Source: Ipomoea triloba (taxonomy: Eukaryota > Streptophyta > Magnoliopsida > Solanales > Convolvulaceae). Taken from it: a stretch of 64,000 bases of DNA. Made by a program: the position numbers and the translations under genes. The stretch is from the NCBI RefSeq assembly GCF_003576645.1, contig NC_044925.1, forward strand, positions 3,412,767-3,476,766. Direction: 5' to 3'. Shown here one piece after another: positions 46,541 through 57,602 of this stretch. Positions within the stretch are counted from its first letter, which is position 1. Each line of letters opens with the position of its first letter. The notes under the pieces are model-generated. The model was not told where the DNA came from. It saw nothing but the letters and a program-made list of their open reading frames with translations, and did not search any database.

Positions 46541-46709
46541 GTCGGCCAAAATAAGAGGACCATTGGTGCTGAAACAAGGCAATAAGATATAATAATCAGT
46601 AAATTGTAACTTGTAATCAATGAGCAATAATCTTTATAACTGATAATGCACCTATTTAAAAAAAAAACTGATAATGCACCACCCATCTATTGCTAGGGTC
46701 TTTTTTTAA

Positions 46710-46835
46710 TCCAGGCAGTGTGGTCCAGAATCTGTGTTATCCCTTGTGAACAGCATGAAAGATGGCAGGTTGCTAGGTCTGAAGAACATATACAGGATCT
46801 TTGCATGGGAATCTCACTTGTACATTGGTTTATAG
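46710..46835 (+). pseudogene. Unidentified exon-like fragment
   Basis: After a pyrimidine tract and cag (ctttttttaatccag) an open stretch reads GPESVLSLVNSMKDGRLLGL, then KNIYRIFAWESHLYIGL, and ends at a stop. The peptide looks protein-like and the codon use is unlike the AT-rich surroundings. I do not recognise the family. It may be a single captured exon inside the Helitron-like element beginning at 46500. Confidence 0.35.
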
Positions 46836-48104
46836 TTTTGATGCTGTGTTAGCACCCAAAAAAAAAAAGCATTTATGCACAAAAGAACAGTGTTTAAAGA
46901 TAATAGGATATGATATGGATGTAAATTGTATTTCAGATCAATCCATTTTGTAGACAGCTGTTTCTTGATCTTCATCTTAAGGCAATATTGTATCACTCTT
47001 TCTGCTGAAGACTGTTTTACTTAAATATTTGTTGTTGGTTATGGTGTCACATCATGCAATACTTTATCTTTACAATGTTCTTAGCAGACACATTTTAATG
47101 CCACTGTCAAAGTTCTAAAGTTATCTTTATCCTGCAAATATCTCTAATTATTTATTCTACGTTCCTACAAATCTATCTCACTTTTATATTATATTATAAA
47201 TATAATAATAAAGTAATATTAAAAGAAAAAAAAAGTAAAATGGTTGGCAGCAAAAGCTGCCGCCCAGCTAATACGTACAAAAAGCTGTCATTGCCAATTC
47301 TCTCTCCATTTACTAATTTAGTCAACCCTCTCTTCATTTACAATACACTTAGCTTTAAATTAAAAAAAAAAAAATCTCTCTCTTGCCATGTCACTTTGCC
47401 AATCTTAAATTTGCAGGGATAATGACCATCCAAGACATGGGAGGGAATATTTATAGAAGTACAACCAAACCTACTTCACAATTACAAAGAAATAATAAAG
47501 AAGAAAATGAAGCTAAACTACATCCGGCAGATCACTCGCGTACAATGGGGTGATACCAAACATGTCTACTTGAAGCAACCTCAAGAATGGTGTCTTGATA
47601 TATTAACTTAACGATGTAGTCTGTGACTCTATTATGTTTCCTATAAATATAACACATTTAAACCATAGTAATTTTGGTATGCCAACTTAACGAGATAGTT
47701 CGTGACTCTATTCTGCTCCCTATAAATATACACCAGATTGATTTCTCATTATTGCTGCAACTCCTTGCAAAGTGCAATTAAATTTATGATTGACCCTTCA
47801 CATTACCATTTTTTGTACAAGCTTACCATTCTAACTAAATCTCCAATTACAACATTCAAATCACTTTCAACCTTCGCATATCCATAATGGGGAACAATTT
47901 TTGCGTTGAAATCAATTGACTTTTTTAGGCGAACGTTCATTTCACACTTGTATGAATATGACACATTTTTTAGTATGTCACCAAGCTGTAAATAATTTCA
48001 CAAAAGTATTTGAAGCCCAGTGAAGGATGTCCAAAGAGCCCATCAAATCTTGAGGTCCAGCCCAGTATCAGTTATCCATCCGGAAACCGAGGATCAAGGA
48101 TGGG
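46836..48104. other. Intergenic sequence upstream of CDC20
   Basis: AT-rich. Repeated phrases cttaacga-tagt-gtgactctatt and cctataaatata near 47610 and 47695 form a diverged direct repeat of about 80 bp. No gene recognised. Confidence 0.4.
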
Positions 48105-48569
48105 CATTTTAGTCTAAACATAATACAACGGATCTTTTGGTATTTTGAAAAAGTAGCCGTCGGTGCTTTGACATCTATAAAACCATCGTTTTCTAGTGAA
48201 TCTCTCAATCTCTCGTTTCTCTGTTCTCTGCGCTTTCTCCGAATCCTACCTGGTCAAGGCAATCTACCATCGGCGGCTCTCCATCTCCAACACTTTCAAT
48301 CTCGATCATCTCCCGTTTATCTGTTCTCTGCCCTAGCTTTCTCCCTGATCAAGATTCAAGGCAATCCACCGTTGGCGGCTCTCGATCTCCAACACTTTCA
48401 ATCTCGATTTCTTGTTTGATATATATTTTCTTTTATTTCATTGTGTTTTTTTTCTCTCTCTCTCTCTCTTAACGCTCTAATCTGTTCTATTTCAGACCCC
48501 TTGGGCCCTTGCTAGATTAATTCTTGCGCGATTCTTTAGTAGTAGTGTTTTTTTGGTGTTATTAACGTG
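48105..48569 (+). promoter_or_regulatory. CDC20 promoter and 5' leader
   Basis: Upstream of the CDC20 ATG (48570). A caacgg at 48126-48131 contains the AACGG core of the mitosis-specific activator element of plant G2/M genes. TATA-like tctataaaacc follows at about 48174. The leader is a pyrimidine-rich tandem duplication of about 110 bp: ctgttctctg, caaggcaatc and ctccaacactttcaatctcg each occur twice (48205-48310 and 48311-48420). This region is present once only; the second gene copy lacks it. Confidence 0.5.
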
Positions 48570-50865
48570 ATGGATGCAGGATTAAGGAACTCTGTTTCTT
48601 CAAACAAGACTCAATCCCGTTTCCCTCTTCAGGAAGAGTATCTTCAGAGAAAAAATTCCCGTGAAAATGTATGTTATATACGACGTTCTTTTCGTAATTA
48701 AATTGAATGTATGTAATGCTGAAGAGTATATATATACAGCCTTGGGTCTTAATATTGCTAATAGATGTAAATCTCACTGTATCTTTTGGGTATTGACAAT
48801 GGACTTTGCTTATAATGATATGCTTTGCTAAATGGGTTTTATAATTTAATCTGATTTAATAAATTAAGAGTATATATACCCTTGATCATAATGTTCTAAT
48901 GATGTAACTTTCACTGTATCTTTTGGGTATTGAGAATGGATTTTGCTTATGATGATATGCTTTTTTGGGTATTGAGAATGGATTTTGCTTATGATGATAT
49001 GCTTTGTTGGGTATTGAGAATGGATTTTGCTTATGATGATATGCTTTGCTAAATGGGGTTTATAATTTAATCTGATTTAATATTTTACCCAGATTATTTT
49101 TAGGGCTGTGAGAAAGATTTTTACTGTATTGATCTTACAGCCTTGATCTTAATGTTGGTATTGACAATGGACTTTGCTTATGATGATATGCTTTGCTAAA
49201 TGGGGTTTATAATTTAATGAATTGAGAGTATATATACCCTTGATCTTAATGTTGCTAATTGATGTAACTTTCACTGTATCTTTTGGGCATGAGAATGAAT
49301 TTTGCTTATGATGATATGCTTTGCTTAAATGGGTTTTATAATTTAATCTGATTTAATATTTTACCCAGATTATGTTTTAGGGCTGTGAGTAAGCTTTTCA
49401 AAATGGTCTATTTTCATGATCAAATTTTGCTTGTGCCACTGTTATATTTGATCTTGAGTTTCCACAGAAGCAAGCCAGGGTTTCAGAAATATTGGCAACC
49501 TAACTCTTTAAGTTTTTTGTTTTTGTTTATAGTTGGATAGGTTTATTCCAAATAGATCAGCAATGGATTTCGACTATGCACATTATATGGTGACGAAAGG
49601 TAAGGAAAATCCAGCCACCAGCTCACCATCCAGAGAGGCATATAGAAAGCAGCTAGCGGAGGCATTGAACATGAACAGGACAAGGATCCTTGCATTTAAG
49701 AACAAACCACCCACCCCTGTTAAAGGCATCCCGAATGAGTTTTCTTCTGCTGCTTACCCAGCCAAACCAACGAAACCCAAGCGTCACATTCCTCAGGTGG
49801 GGGTTCATAATGGCTGATAATACTGGAGTTAGTTTATGATTATCACTTTTTTATGAAAACTTTACCTTAATTTGAAAAAAAATGTTCTTAGTATAGTTGT
49901 GGTTTGCTTATGCAGACCTCTGAGAGGACTTTGGATGCTCCGGATATTGTGGATGATTAGTACTTAAATCTGTTAGATTGGGGCAGCAGCAATGTTCTTT
50001 CTATAGCTTTGGGTAGTACTGTTTACCTGTGGGATGCATCTGATGGCAGCACTTCCGAACTGGTCACAATTGATGATGAAAATGGTCCTGTTACAAGTGT
50101 TAAATGGGCTCCAGATGGGAGGCATATTGCTATTGGCTTGAACAACTCGGACGTGCAGCTTTGGGATACCACAGCTAACCGATTGGTCTGCTCCTTGATC
50201 TCTCTTGGCCTTGTTTTCTTTTCTGGAGTCACAAAAAGTTTCGTACTGATTTTTTTTTTTTTTTCTAATAATGTCTGCTGCAGTTGAGAACTTTGAGAGG
50301 CGGCCACCAATCACGAGTCGGTGCCCTTGACTGGAACAATCATATACTCACTACAGGCGGAATGGATGGTCTGATTAACAACAATGATGTCCGAGTGAGG
50401 GCACCAATCGTAGAAACATATAGAGGGCATCATCAAGAAGTCTGTGGCCTAAAATGGTCGGCCTCAGGCCAGCAGTTGGCTAGTGGAGGAAATGATAATC
50501 TCCTCCACATATGGGACAGATCAACTACTTCTTCCAACTCCTCGACGCAGTAGCTTCACAGGCTTGAGGATCACACAGCTGCTGTTAAGGCCCTTGCTTG
50601 GTGTCCATTTCAGGGTAACTTGCTGGCCTCTGGTGGAGGTGGAGGCAATAGGTGCATAAAGTTCTGGAACACCAATATTGGTGCTTGTGTGAACTCAGTT
50701 GATACAGGGTCACAGGTCTGTGCGCTGCTTTGGAGCAAGAATGAGCGTGAATTGCTAAGCTCTCATGGGTTTACTCAGAATCAGCTTACTCTCTGGAAAT
50801 ACCCATCAATGGTTAAGATGGCAGAGCTTACTGGACATACATCCCGAGTTCTTTTCATGGCTCAG
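48570..50865 (+). pseudogene. CDC20: CDC20-type APC/C activator, exons 1-4 (first copy), with two nonsense codons
   Basis: Exons 48570-48668, 49533-49796, 49916-50185 and 50284-50865, with GT-AG introns; the fifth exon lies beyond the N, at 53262-53402. Protein features: the C-box region [30 protein letters not shown], and WD40 repeats from [15 protein letters not shown] through [15 protein letters not shown] to [20 protein letters not shown]20 is the mitotic activator and substrate receptor of the anaphase-promoting complex. Two in-frame TAG codons interrupt it: 49958-49960, between VDD and YLNLLDWG, and 50551-50553, between SSTQ and LHRLEDHTA, where the family has an aromatic residue and tryptophan. 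Splicing is otherwise intact. Either a recent pseudogene or two base-call errors. Confidence 0.9.
48921..49045. repeat. 42-bp tandem repeat in CDC20 intron 1, three units
   Basis: Three copies of a unit with gggtattgagaatggatttt and gcttatgatgatatgc. The second copy of the block has only one unit (51300-51341), the sole length difference (84 bp) found between the copies. Further diverged copies of the unit occur downstream in the intron. Confidence 0.85.
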
Positions 50866-50925
50866 GTTAAGTATCTTGCCACTCTGAAATTTTAATCTCT
50901 GAGAAAATGTGGGGGGAGAAAAAAT

Positions 50926-50926
50926 N
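50926..50926. other. Single-N assembly joint 2
   Basis: One N, followed directly by a T run that matches the T run at 48548-48554. The sequence at 48548-50925 is repeated at 50927-53220, apart from an 84-bp difference in a tandem repeat. Confidence 0.95.
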
Positions 50927-53220
50927 TTTTTTTGGTGTTATTAACGTGATGGATGCAGGATTAAGGAACTCTGTTTCTTCAAACAAGACTCAATCCCGTT
51001 TCCCTCTTCAGGAAGAGTATCTTCAGAGAAAAAATTCCCGTGAAAATGTATGTTATATACGACGTTCTTTTCGTAATTAAATTGAATGTATGTAATGCTG
51101 AAGAGTATATATATACAGCCTTGGGTCTTAATATTGCTAATAGATGTAAATCTCACTGTATCTTTTGGGTATTGACAATGGACTTTGCTTATAATGATAT
51201 GCTTTGCTAAATGGGTTTTATAATTTAATCTGATTTAATAAATTAAGAGTATATATACCCTTGATCATAATGTTCTAATGATGTAACTTTCACTGTATCT
51301 TTTGGGTATTGAGAATGGATTTTGCTTATGATGATATGCTTTGCTAAATGGGGTTTATAATTTAATCTGATTTAATATTTTACCCAGATTATTTTTAGGG
51401 CTGTGAGAAAGATTTTTACTGTATTGATCTTACAGCCTTGATCTTAATGTTGGTATTGACAATGGACTTTGCTTATGATGATATGCTTTGCTAAATGGGG
51501 TTTATAATTTAATGAATTGAGAGTATATATACCCTTGATCTTAATGTTGCTAATTGATGTAACTTTCACTGTATCTTTTGGGCATGAGAATGAATTTTGC
51601 TTATGATGATATGCTTTGCTTAAATGGGTTTTATAATTTAATCTGATTTAATATTTTACCCAGATTATGTTTTAGGGCTGTGAGTAAGCTTTTCAAAATG
51701 GTCTATTTTCATGATCAAATTTTGCTTGTGCCACTGTTATATTTGATCTTGAGTTTCCACAGAAGCAAGCCAGGGTTTCAGAAATATTGGCAACCTAACT
51801 CTTTAAGTTTTTTGTTTTTGTTTATAGTTGGATAGGTTTATTCCAAATAGATCAGCAATGGATTTCGACTATGCACATTATATGGTGACGAAAGGTAAGG
51901 AAAATCCAGCCACCAGCTCACCATCCAGAGAGGCATATAGAAAGCAGCTAGCGGAGGCATTGAACATGAACAGGACAAGGATCCTTGCATTTAAGAACAA
52001 ACCACCCACCCCTGTTAAAGGCATCCCGAATGAGTTTTCTTCTGCTGCTTACCCAGCCAAACCAACGAAACCCAAGCGTCACATTCCTCAGGTGGGGGTT
52101 CATAATGGCTGATAATACTGGAGTTAGTTTATGATTATCACTTTTTTATGAAAACTTTACCTTAATTTGAAAAAAAATGTTCTTAGTATAGTTGTGGTTT
52201 GCTTATGCAGACCTCTGAGAGGACTTTGGATGCTCCGGATATTGTGGATGATTAGTACTTAAATCTGTTAGATTGGGGCAGCAGCAATGTTCTTTCTATA
52301 GCTTTGGGTAGTACTGTTTACCTGTGGGATGCATCTGATGGCAGCACTTCCGAACTGGTCACAATTGATGATGAAAATGGTCCTGTTACAAGTGTTAAAT
52401 GGGCTCCAGATGGGAGGCATATTGCTATTGGCTTGAACAACTCGGACGTGCAGCTTTGGGATACCACAGCTAACCGATTGGTCTGCTCCTTGATCTCTCT
52501 TGGCCTTGTTTTCTTTTCTGGAGTCACAAAAAGTTTCGTACTGATTTTTTTTTTTTTTTCTAATAATGTCTGCTGCAGTTGAGAACTTTGAGAGGCGGCC
52601 ACCAATCACGAGTCGGTGCCCTTGACTGGAACAATCATATACTCACTACAGGCGGAATGGATGGTCTGATTAACAACAATGATGTCCGAGTGAGGGCACC
52701 AATCGTAGAAACATATAGAGGGCATCATCAAGAAGTCTGTGGCCTAAAATGGTCGGCCTCAGGCCAGCAGTTGGCTAGTGGAGGAAATGATAATCTCCTC
52801 CACATATGGGACAGATCAACTACTTCTTCCAACTCCTCGACGCAGTAGCTTCACAGGCTTGAGGATCACACAGCTGCTGTTAAGGCCCTTGCTTGGTGTC
52901 CATTTCAGGGTAACTTGCTGGCCTCTGGTGGAGGTGGAGGCAATAGGTGCATAAAGTTCTGGAACACCAATATTGGTGCTTGTGTGAACTCAGTTGATAC
53001 AGGGTCACAGGTCTGTGCGCTGCTTTGGAGCAAGAATGAGCGTGAATTGCTAAGCTCTCATGGGTTTACTCAGAATCAGCTTACTCTCTGGAAATACCCA
53101 TCAATGGTTAAGATGGCAGAGCTTACTGGACATACATCCCGAGTTCTTTTCATGGCTCAGGTTAAGTATCTTGCCACTCTGAAATTTTAATCTCTGAGAA
53201 AATGTGGGGGGAGAAAAAAT
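50927..53220. repeat. Block repeating 48548-50925 (probable assembly artefact)
   Basis: It starts after the N at a T run, repeats the CDC20 block including both nonsense codons, and continues past the end of the first copy into the fifth exon. The only difference seen is 84 bp, two units of a 42-bp repeat. This fits contig ends that overlap and were not merged because the repeat count differed, or two haplotypes placed in series. Confidence 0.88.
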
Positions 53221-53402
53221 AACCATGTTTGCTAATGATTCTCTTTTAATCTTTTATACAGAGTCCAGATGGTTGCACAGTGGCTTCTGCAGCAGGAGAT
53301 GAAACACTCAGATTTTGGAATGTTTTTGGAACCCCTGAAGTAGCAAAACAGGCTCCAAAGTCAAATCCTGAGCCATTTGCTCACATCAACCGAATTCGCT
53401 GA
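50949..53402 (+). pseudogene. CDC20: CDC20-type APC/C activator, complete five-exon copy with two nonsense codons
   Basis: Exons 50949-51047, 51828-52091, 52211-52480, 52579-53160 and 53262-53402; spliced length 451 codons plus stop, the normal size for plant CDC20. The last exon gives [20 protein letters not shown] and ends in HINRIR, the Ile-Arg tail that docks APC/C. The C-box (DRFIPNRS) is also present. In-frame TAG at 52253-52255 and 52846-52848, the same as in the first copy. Promoter and leader are missing, because the contig starts 22 bp before the ATG. The true locus is probably one gene: promoter and exon 1 from the first copy joined to exon 5 here. Plants often carry extra CDC20 copies that are pseudogenes, which would tolerate the stops. 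Confidence 0.9.
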
Positions 53403-53584
53403 ATATTATAACCCTCTTCCTGGTGATACAGTCATACAGATGATGATATGGCTTTACAGTCTCAGGTATAAGTCTGCTTTTCACTTTTTCTTTTCACAAG
53501 TTTTTTCAGTTTCAGACGAAATTGTGCATGTATATCGGAGGAATATATAAAGGATCTGCCATTTTAATATTTCATTTTTTCAAA

Positions 53585-53970
53585 AAACAAACAATTTCTC
53601 TTTTCACTTCTTCAGTAGACATACACTACAAGGAAAGAAAATGGTACTGGGTATGCTTATCTCATAGTGCATAAGTTATTGCATGAATTTTCATTTTTTA
53701 AAAACAAAACTTTTTCTCTTTTCAAAAAAAAAAACAAAAAAAAAAAACATTTTCTCTTTTCACTTTTTCAGTAGGACATAATGCAACAAATGAAAGTGGC
53801 CATACAAGGAAAGAAAATGGTACTGGGTATGCTTATCTCATAGTGCATAAGTTATTGCATGAATTTTCATTTTTTAAAAACAAAACTTTTTCTCTTTTAA
53901 ATTAAAAAACAAAAAAAAAACATTTTCTCTTTTCACTTTTTCAGTAGGACATAATGCAAAAAATGAAAGT
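53585..53970. repeat. Tandem duplication 3' of CDC20, about 185-bp unit
   Basis: Two copies of acaaggaaagaaaatggtac, tgggtatgcttatctcatag, gtgcataagttattgcatga and a poly(A) stretch (about 53625 and 53805), with a third partial copy of the cattttctcttttcacttttt segment. Confidence 0.75.
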
Positions 53971-54314
53971 GGCCATACTATGGTTTATGCTAGCATGCTT
54001 ATTTTACTTTTCTTCTGACTTCTATTTACTTGTCAATACAGAAAAGACCATCTTACAACCTAAATGGAAGAAGCATTCAAATGTCCGAGTTAACTATAGA
54101 TAAATGAAAAATATGTGTTCTCGACTGTCAACCGAAATAATAAGCTACTAAATTTACTCATTAAAACCGAACATTTTGTGCTTGATGTTTCGTATGCTCT
54201 TATCAATTCTATATGAGCTAAAACTTAAAAGCTTGCCCACATAGGTAACAATATTGAATACATGCTCAATATTATATAGGCATTTCTTGAAAGTTAATTG
54301 ATTAAGCCATAATA

Positions 54315-54640
54315 ACATGAATGTAAGCAATGTTACAGAGTGACTGGTAGTTCATTACTACTGGAGTATTTTTACATATATGCTTGTGTTTGTTTGATAA
54401 GACTTGCCTAAACCTTAAGGTTCATAATAACATGAATGTAAGCAATGTTACAGAGTGACTGGTACATAATAACATGAATGTAAGCAATGTTACAGAGTGA
54501 CTGGTAGTTCATTACTACTGGAGTATTAATGTTACAGAGTGACTGGTAGTTCATTACTACTGGAGTATTTTTACATATATGCTTGTGTTTGTTTGATAAG
54601 ACTTGCCTAAACCTTAAGGTTCATGTATAATGTATGGATT
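54315..54640. repeat. Nested tandem duplications upstream of the PDI pseudogene
   Basis: The unit aataacatgaatgtaagcaa plus tgttacagagtgactggt occurs three to four times in full or in part, and cattactactggagtatt three times. A longer unit (about 125 bp ending in aaaccttaaggttcat) is duplicated. The pattern suggests overlapping slippage or unequal crossing-over steps. Confidence 0.75.
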
Positions 54641-54726
54641 GCCAAAATTTGTTTAGTGCCTCTCAGGATATTACTCCACAGAGTTATTAGAAAATAATCT
54701 CTGTGTTTCTTTTCCTTGTCTAAAGA

Positions 54727-56338
54727 TATGGTACCCTACTCTTGTAATAGGTGTGGACACTGCAAGAGACTTGCTCCAGAGGTGATTACTTTGTTAACTC
54801 ATAAAGAGAAGAGGGCTTAATCTTTGCTTTCATTACTTGTATAGCTTCTCCTGTCTTCCAAATGTAAAACAACTTATTATTTATATTTTGCATGTAGTAT
54901 GAAAAAGCAGCCTCCTTGTTGAGCAGTCATGACCCTCCCATAACACTTGCAAAAATTGATTTGAGTGATAAAGTAAACAGCGAAATTGCTACCAAATTTA
55001 AGATCCAGATCTTACGCAGTGGAGGAAATGCTATTCAAGAATACAAAGGTCCTCGTGAAGCAGATGGTTTAGTTGCTTATTTGAAAAAACAAGCTGGTCC
55101 CTCGTCAGCTGAAATCAAGTCAAGGGAAGATTCTGCAAACCTTATAGATGAGAAAAGACTCTTTGTTGTAAGTTCTGTAGTTGACACTTGTGTCTTAAAT
55201 CCTTAATTAAAGCGATGGAGTTGCTTTCATTGTTTCCACTCAAGAGTTCGCTGATCTGAATTGTGTATTCTACTTCTAGGCTGGTGTGTTTCCAGTATTC
55301 TCTGGGCAAAGTTTCCAGAACTTCTCAATTGTAGCTGAAAAACTACGAGCTGACTATGATTTTGGTCACACCCTTGATGCCAAACTCCTCCCACACGGTG
55401 GACCAGTTGACAAGCCAACACTCCGGCTACTTAAGCCATTTGATGAGTTGTTTGCAGACTTCCAGGTATTATATACTATTGTTTTTTTAGGATTGATCCA
55501 CATGATTATTCTTTTTTGGTTTGTTTTTGTTGCTAACCGTTGCAATATCTTGACATCGTTGCAGGAGTTCCAAGTTGATCAATTGGAGAAATTCATTGAA
55601 GAAGCTAGTATCCCTACTGTGACTATTTTTGGCAAAAACGAAGAAAATCGTCGTTTTGTTGAAAAGTTTTTCTACAGTCCCAACACTCTAAGGTTACTTG
55701 GATTACTAAACTCTATTATCTTGGAAATGTTCCTTATGTGAGCCTGTATTTGTAAATGTAACTTCTTAGATGCATTGCTCATATATCTCTATTGTTTTGA
55801 TCTGTATGTTTTCTAGCTCAGCCCTGCCAGTTTAATATATGTTTTCCTTGCTCTTTCTTTTGAATTCTAGAGCTTTACCTGCATACGTGATGCTCAATTG
55901 CTCAAAAGCTTTATGGAGCTCTTTGATGATTGGCCACCATTGAAAACTGTTGAAATTTTAATTTTAATTTTAATTAGATATATTTTTATCTGTAGGCTCT
56001 GTTGTTTGTAAACTTCAGCCGTGACTTTGATGCTTTCAAATCAAAATACCATGAGGTTGCATCAGGTTATGAGAGAAAGGAAATAAGCTTTCTTTTGGGA
56101 GATACTGAGACCGATGTTGGTGTGCTTAAGGTGGTTGTTCATTCATTTTCTAATTTTTCTACTTAACTAATCTATCTAGTGTACTACTTATCAGCTGCTG
56201 TGATTTGTTAAAGATTATTATTTGATCTGGAATGTAGCACTATGGACTGTAATCTTAATACAGTCCAATGATGGAAAAAATTATTTGAAGCCAAATGTGA
56301 AACCTGATCATATTGCAACTTGGGTTAAGGACTACAAG
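54727..56338 (+). pseudogene. Protein disulfide isomerase (PDI-like) pseudogene, truncated
   Basis: Exon-like blocks at about 54727-54781, 54898-55167, 55280-55465, 55565-55692, 55996-56130 and 56264-56338, mostly with GT-AG borders, correspond to an ER PDI of the PDIL1 type. The first encodes CGHCKRLAPE of thioredoxin domain a, but the residues before it are decayed (VPYSCNR). The second runs [20 protein letters not shown] to [12 protein letters not shown] but lacks about six residues after KIQ, where the family has the cis-proline loop. Later blocks give the b and b' domains (VFPVFSGQSFQNFSIVAEKL; PYD-like region; SRDFDAFKSKYHEVASGYER). The second active-site domain (a'), the ER signal peptide and the retention signal are absent. 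It cannot be a working isomerase. Confidence 0.88.
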
Positions 56339-56384
56339 GTAATGCTCTCATGATTATATTGCTTGGTGCTCTAGCGTAATATAA

Positions 56385-56450
56385 TCTAAAATATAAGTGT
56401 ATAGTCCAGCTATCAGTTTAGACTTTTAGTTGAGACGGAAAACGTACTTC
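56385..56450 (+). repeat. Fragment related to the TRIM repeat
   Basis: ataagtgtatagtccagctatcag and tttagacttttagttgaga match the repeat unit of the element at 3810-4077. There is no primer binding site or second copy here. Confidence 0.45.
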
Positions 56451-56754
56451 AGTTGTGTTGGTAGTTGTCAAGGTTGGTCTGAACCTGACTTTGCTGATGC
56501 AATTTAATTAAGAGAAATAATATGATTTTGTACATAATGTTTTTAATCAAGGGCTTGTGAATGACCCATTTCTAACTCATATAATCCGGGGTGGAGAAAT
56601 TTTCATAACTTTTCTTTGGATAATAATCAAAATAATTTTCAATAAATTGTTCTTTTTTTTTTTTTCTTTCTTTTTTGTGAGGACAATGAATTGCTCTAAC
56701 CCAACCAAAGAAATCATTTTTGTATGATACCCTGCAAAATTTTATGCAGGTGTG

Positions 56755-57150
56755 TACTATCAGCTGGCATCGAACAGAGGTGGAGTAGTCTGGAAATACA
56801 AGTGGGGTAGATTGCTTAGGCTTTGTTCGTATGTGCCAGGTAAGTTGCCTATCCAACATGAAGAAGCTATTGTTTTAAGAAGTGGTAAAGTTATTGAAAA
56901 TAATATAAAGAAAATATCACTCCTAAACAAACTGAAATAATTGAAAATTTGAATGTTGATGATATAATGTTAATAAGGATGAATCCAAATTGCATAAATT
57001 TGATGATCCATATATGCCCCTAAGTCTTATGTTCCCCTAGTTCTATATCCTGGCAGATTAAAAAATTCAAAATTTGATAAATCCTTTTCTAAAATTTATA
57101 ATTTGTTGACATATAAGTGAATGTGAATTTGCTTTGTGATGTTTTGCATA
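56755..57150 (+). mobile_element. Gypsy-type gag fragment
   Basis: PIQHEEAIVLRSGKVIE (near 56845-56900) resembles the AITLRSGK block of plant Ty3/gypsy (Athila/Tat-like) gag proteins, and downstream LYPGRLKNSKFDKSFSKIYN (near 57043-57105) resembles the following FPQRLKKQK...FAKF block. Stops and frame changes separate them. It truncates the PDI pseudogene. LTRs were not found. Confidence 0.6.
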
Positions 57151-57206
57151 CTGACTTGCACCCAAAATTAATAGACCCTAAGTTTCATAATAACAATTAC
57201 ATTGAG

Positions 57207-57242
<36 letters not shown>

Positions 57243-57307
57243 ACAATCCGCAATCCATTCCCCAACTTCATCTGATCTCTTGCAATAGATGAAGAAATAT
57301 CTTTTGC

Positions 57308-57602
57308 CATGTTTAGTAAATGGTTGTCAGCTGATTGGGTTAAAAGGTATGATTAGTTGATAGAATTAGTTGATTGTAGAAAGATATTTGGTAAATTAGC
57401 TGTTATCTAATAGCTGTTTGATATAATTTTTTTTCTCAAAAAGCTAATTGAAAAAGTTGCTTTGAGTAGTCTTTTGAATTTTGGGGTTACAAAAAGCTTA
57501 TTAAGCAAACGATTATATTGATTTTTTTAACCAAGTCAAACAACTAATAGTGGTCAAATAAGTCAAAATTGATTGATAGGCTAATTATTAACCAAACAGT
57601 AC
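57308..57602. mobile_element. MITE-like repeat, relative of 5870-6175
   Basis: Same order of blocks as 5870-6175 (gtttagtaaatggt, agctgattgggtta, caactaatagtggtcaaata). The ends gtttagtaaat and attaaccaaaca are loosely inverted. Confidence 0.6.

Noticed and set aside
46343..46627. Membrane protein ORF with a long leucine/isoleucine run
   Set aside because: The run is the translation of an (AAT)n microsatellite.
50009..50314. Separate small genes on both strands in the CDC20 region
   Set aside because: The + frames are individual CDC20 exons read into introns, and the - frames are their antisense shadows.
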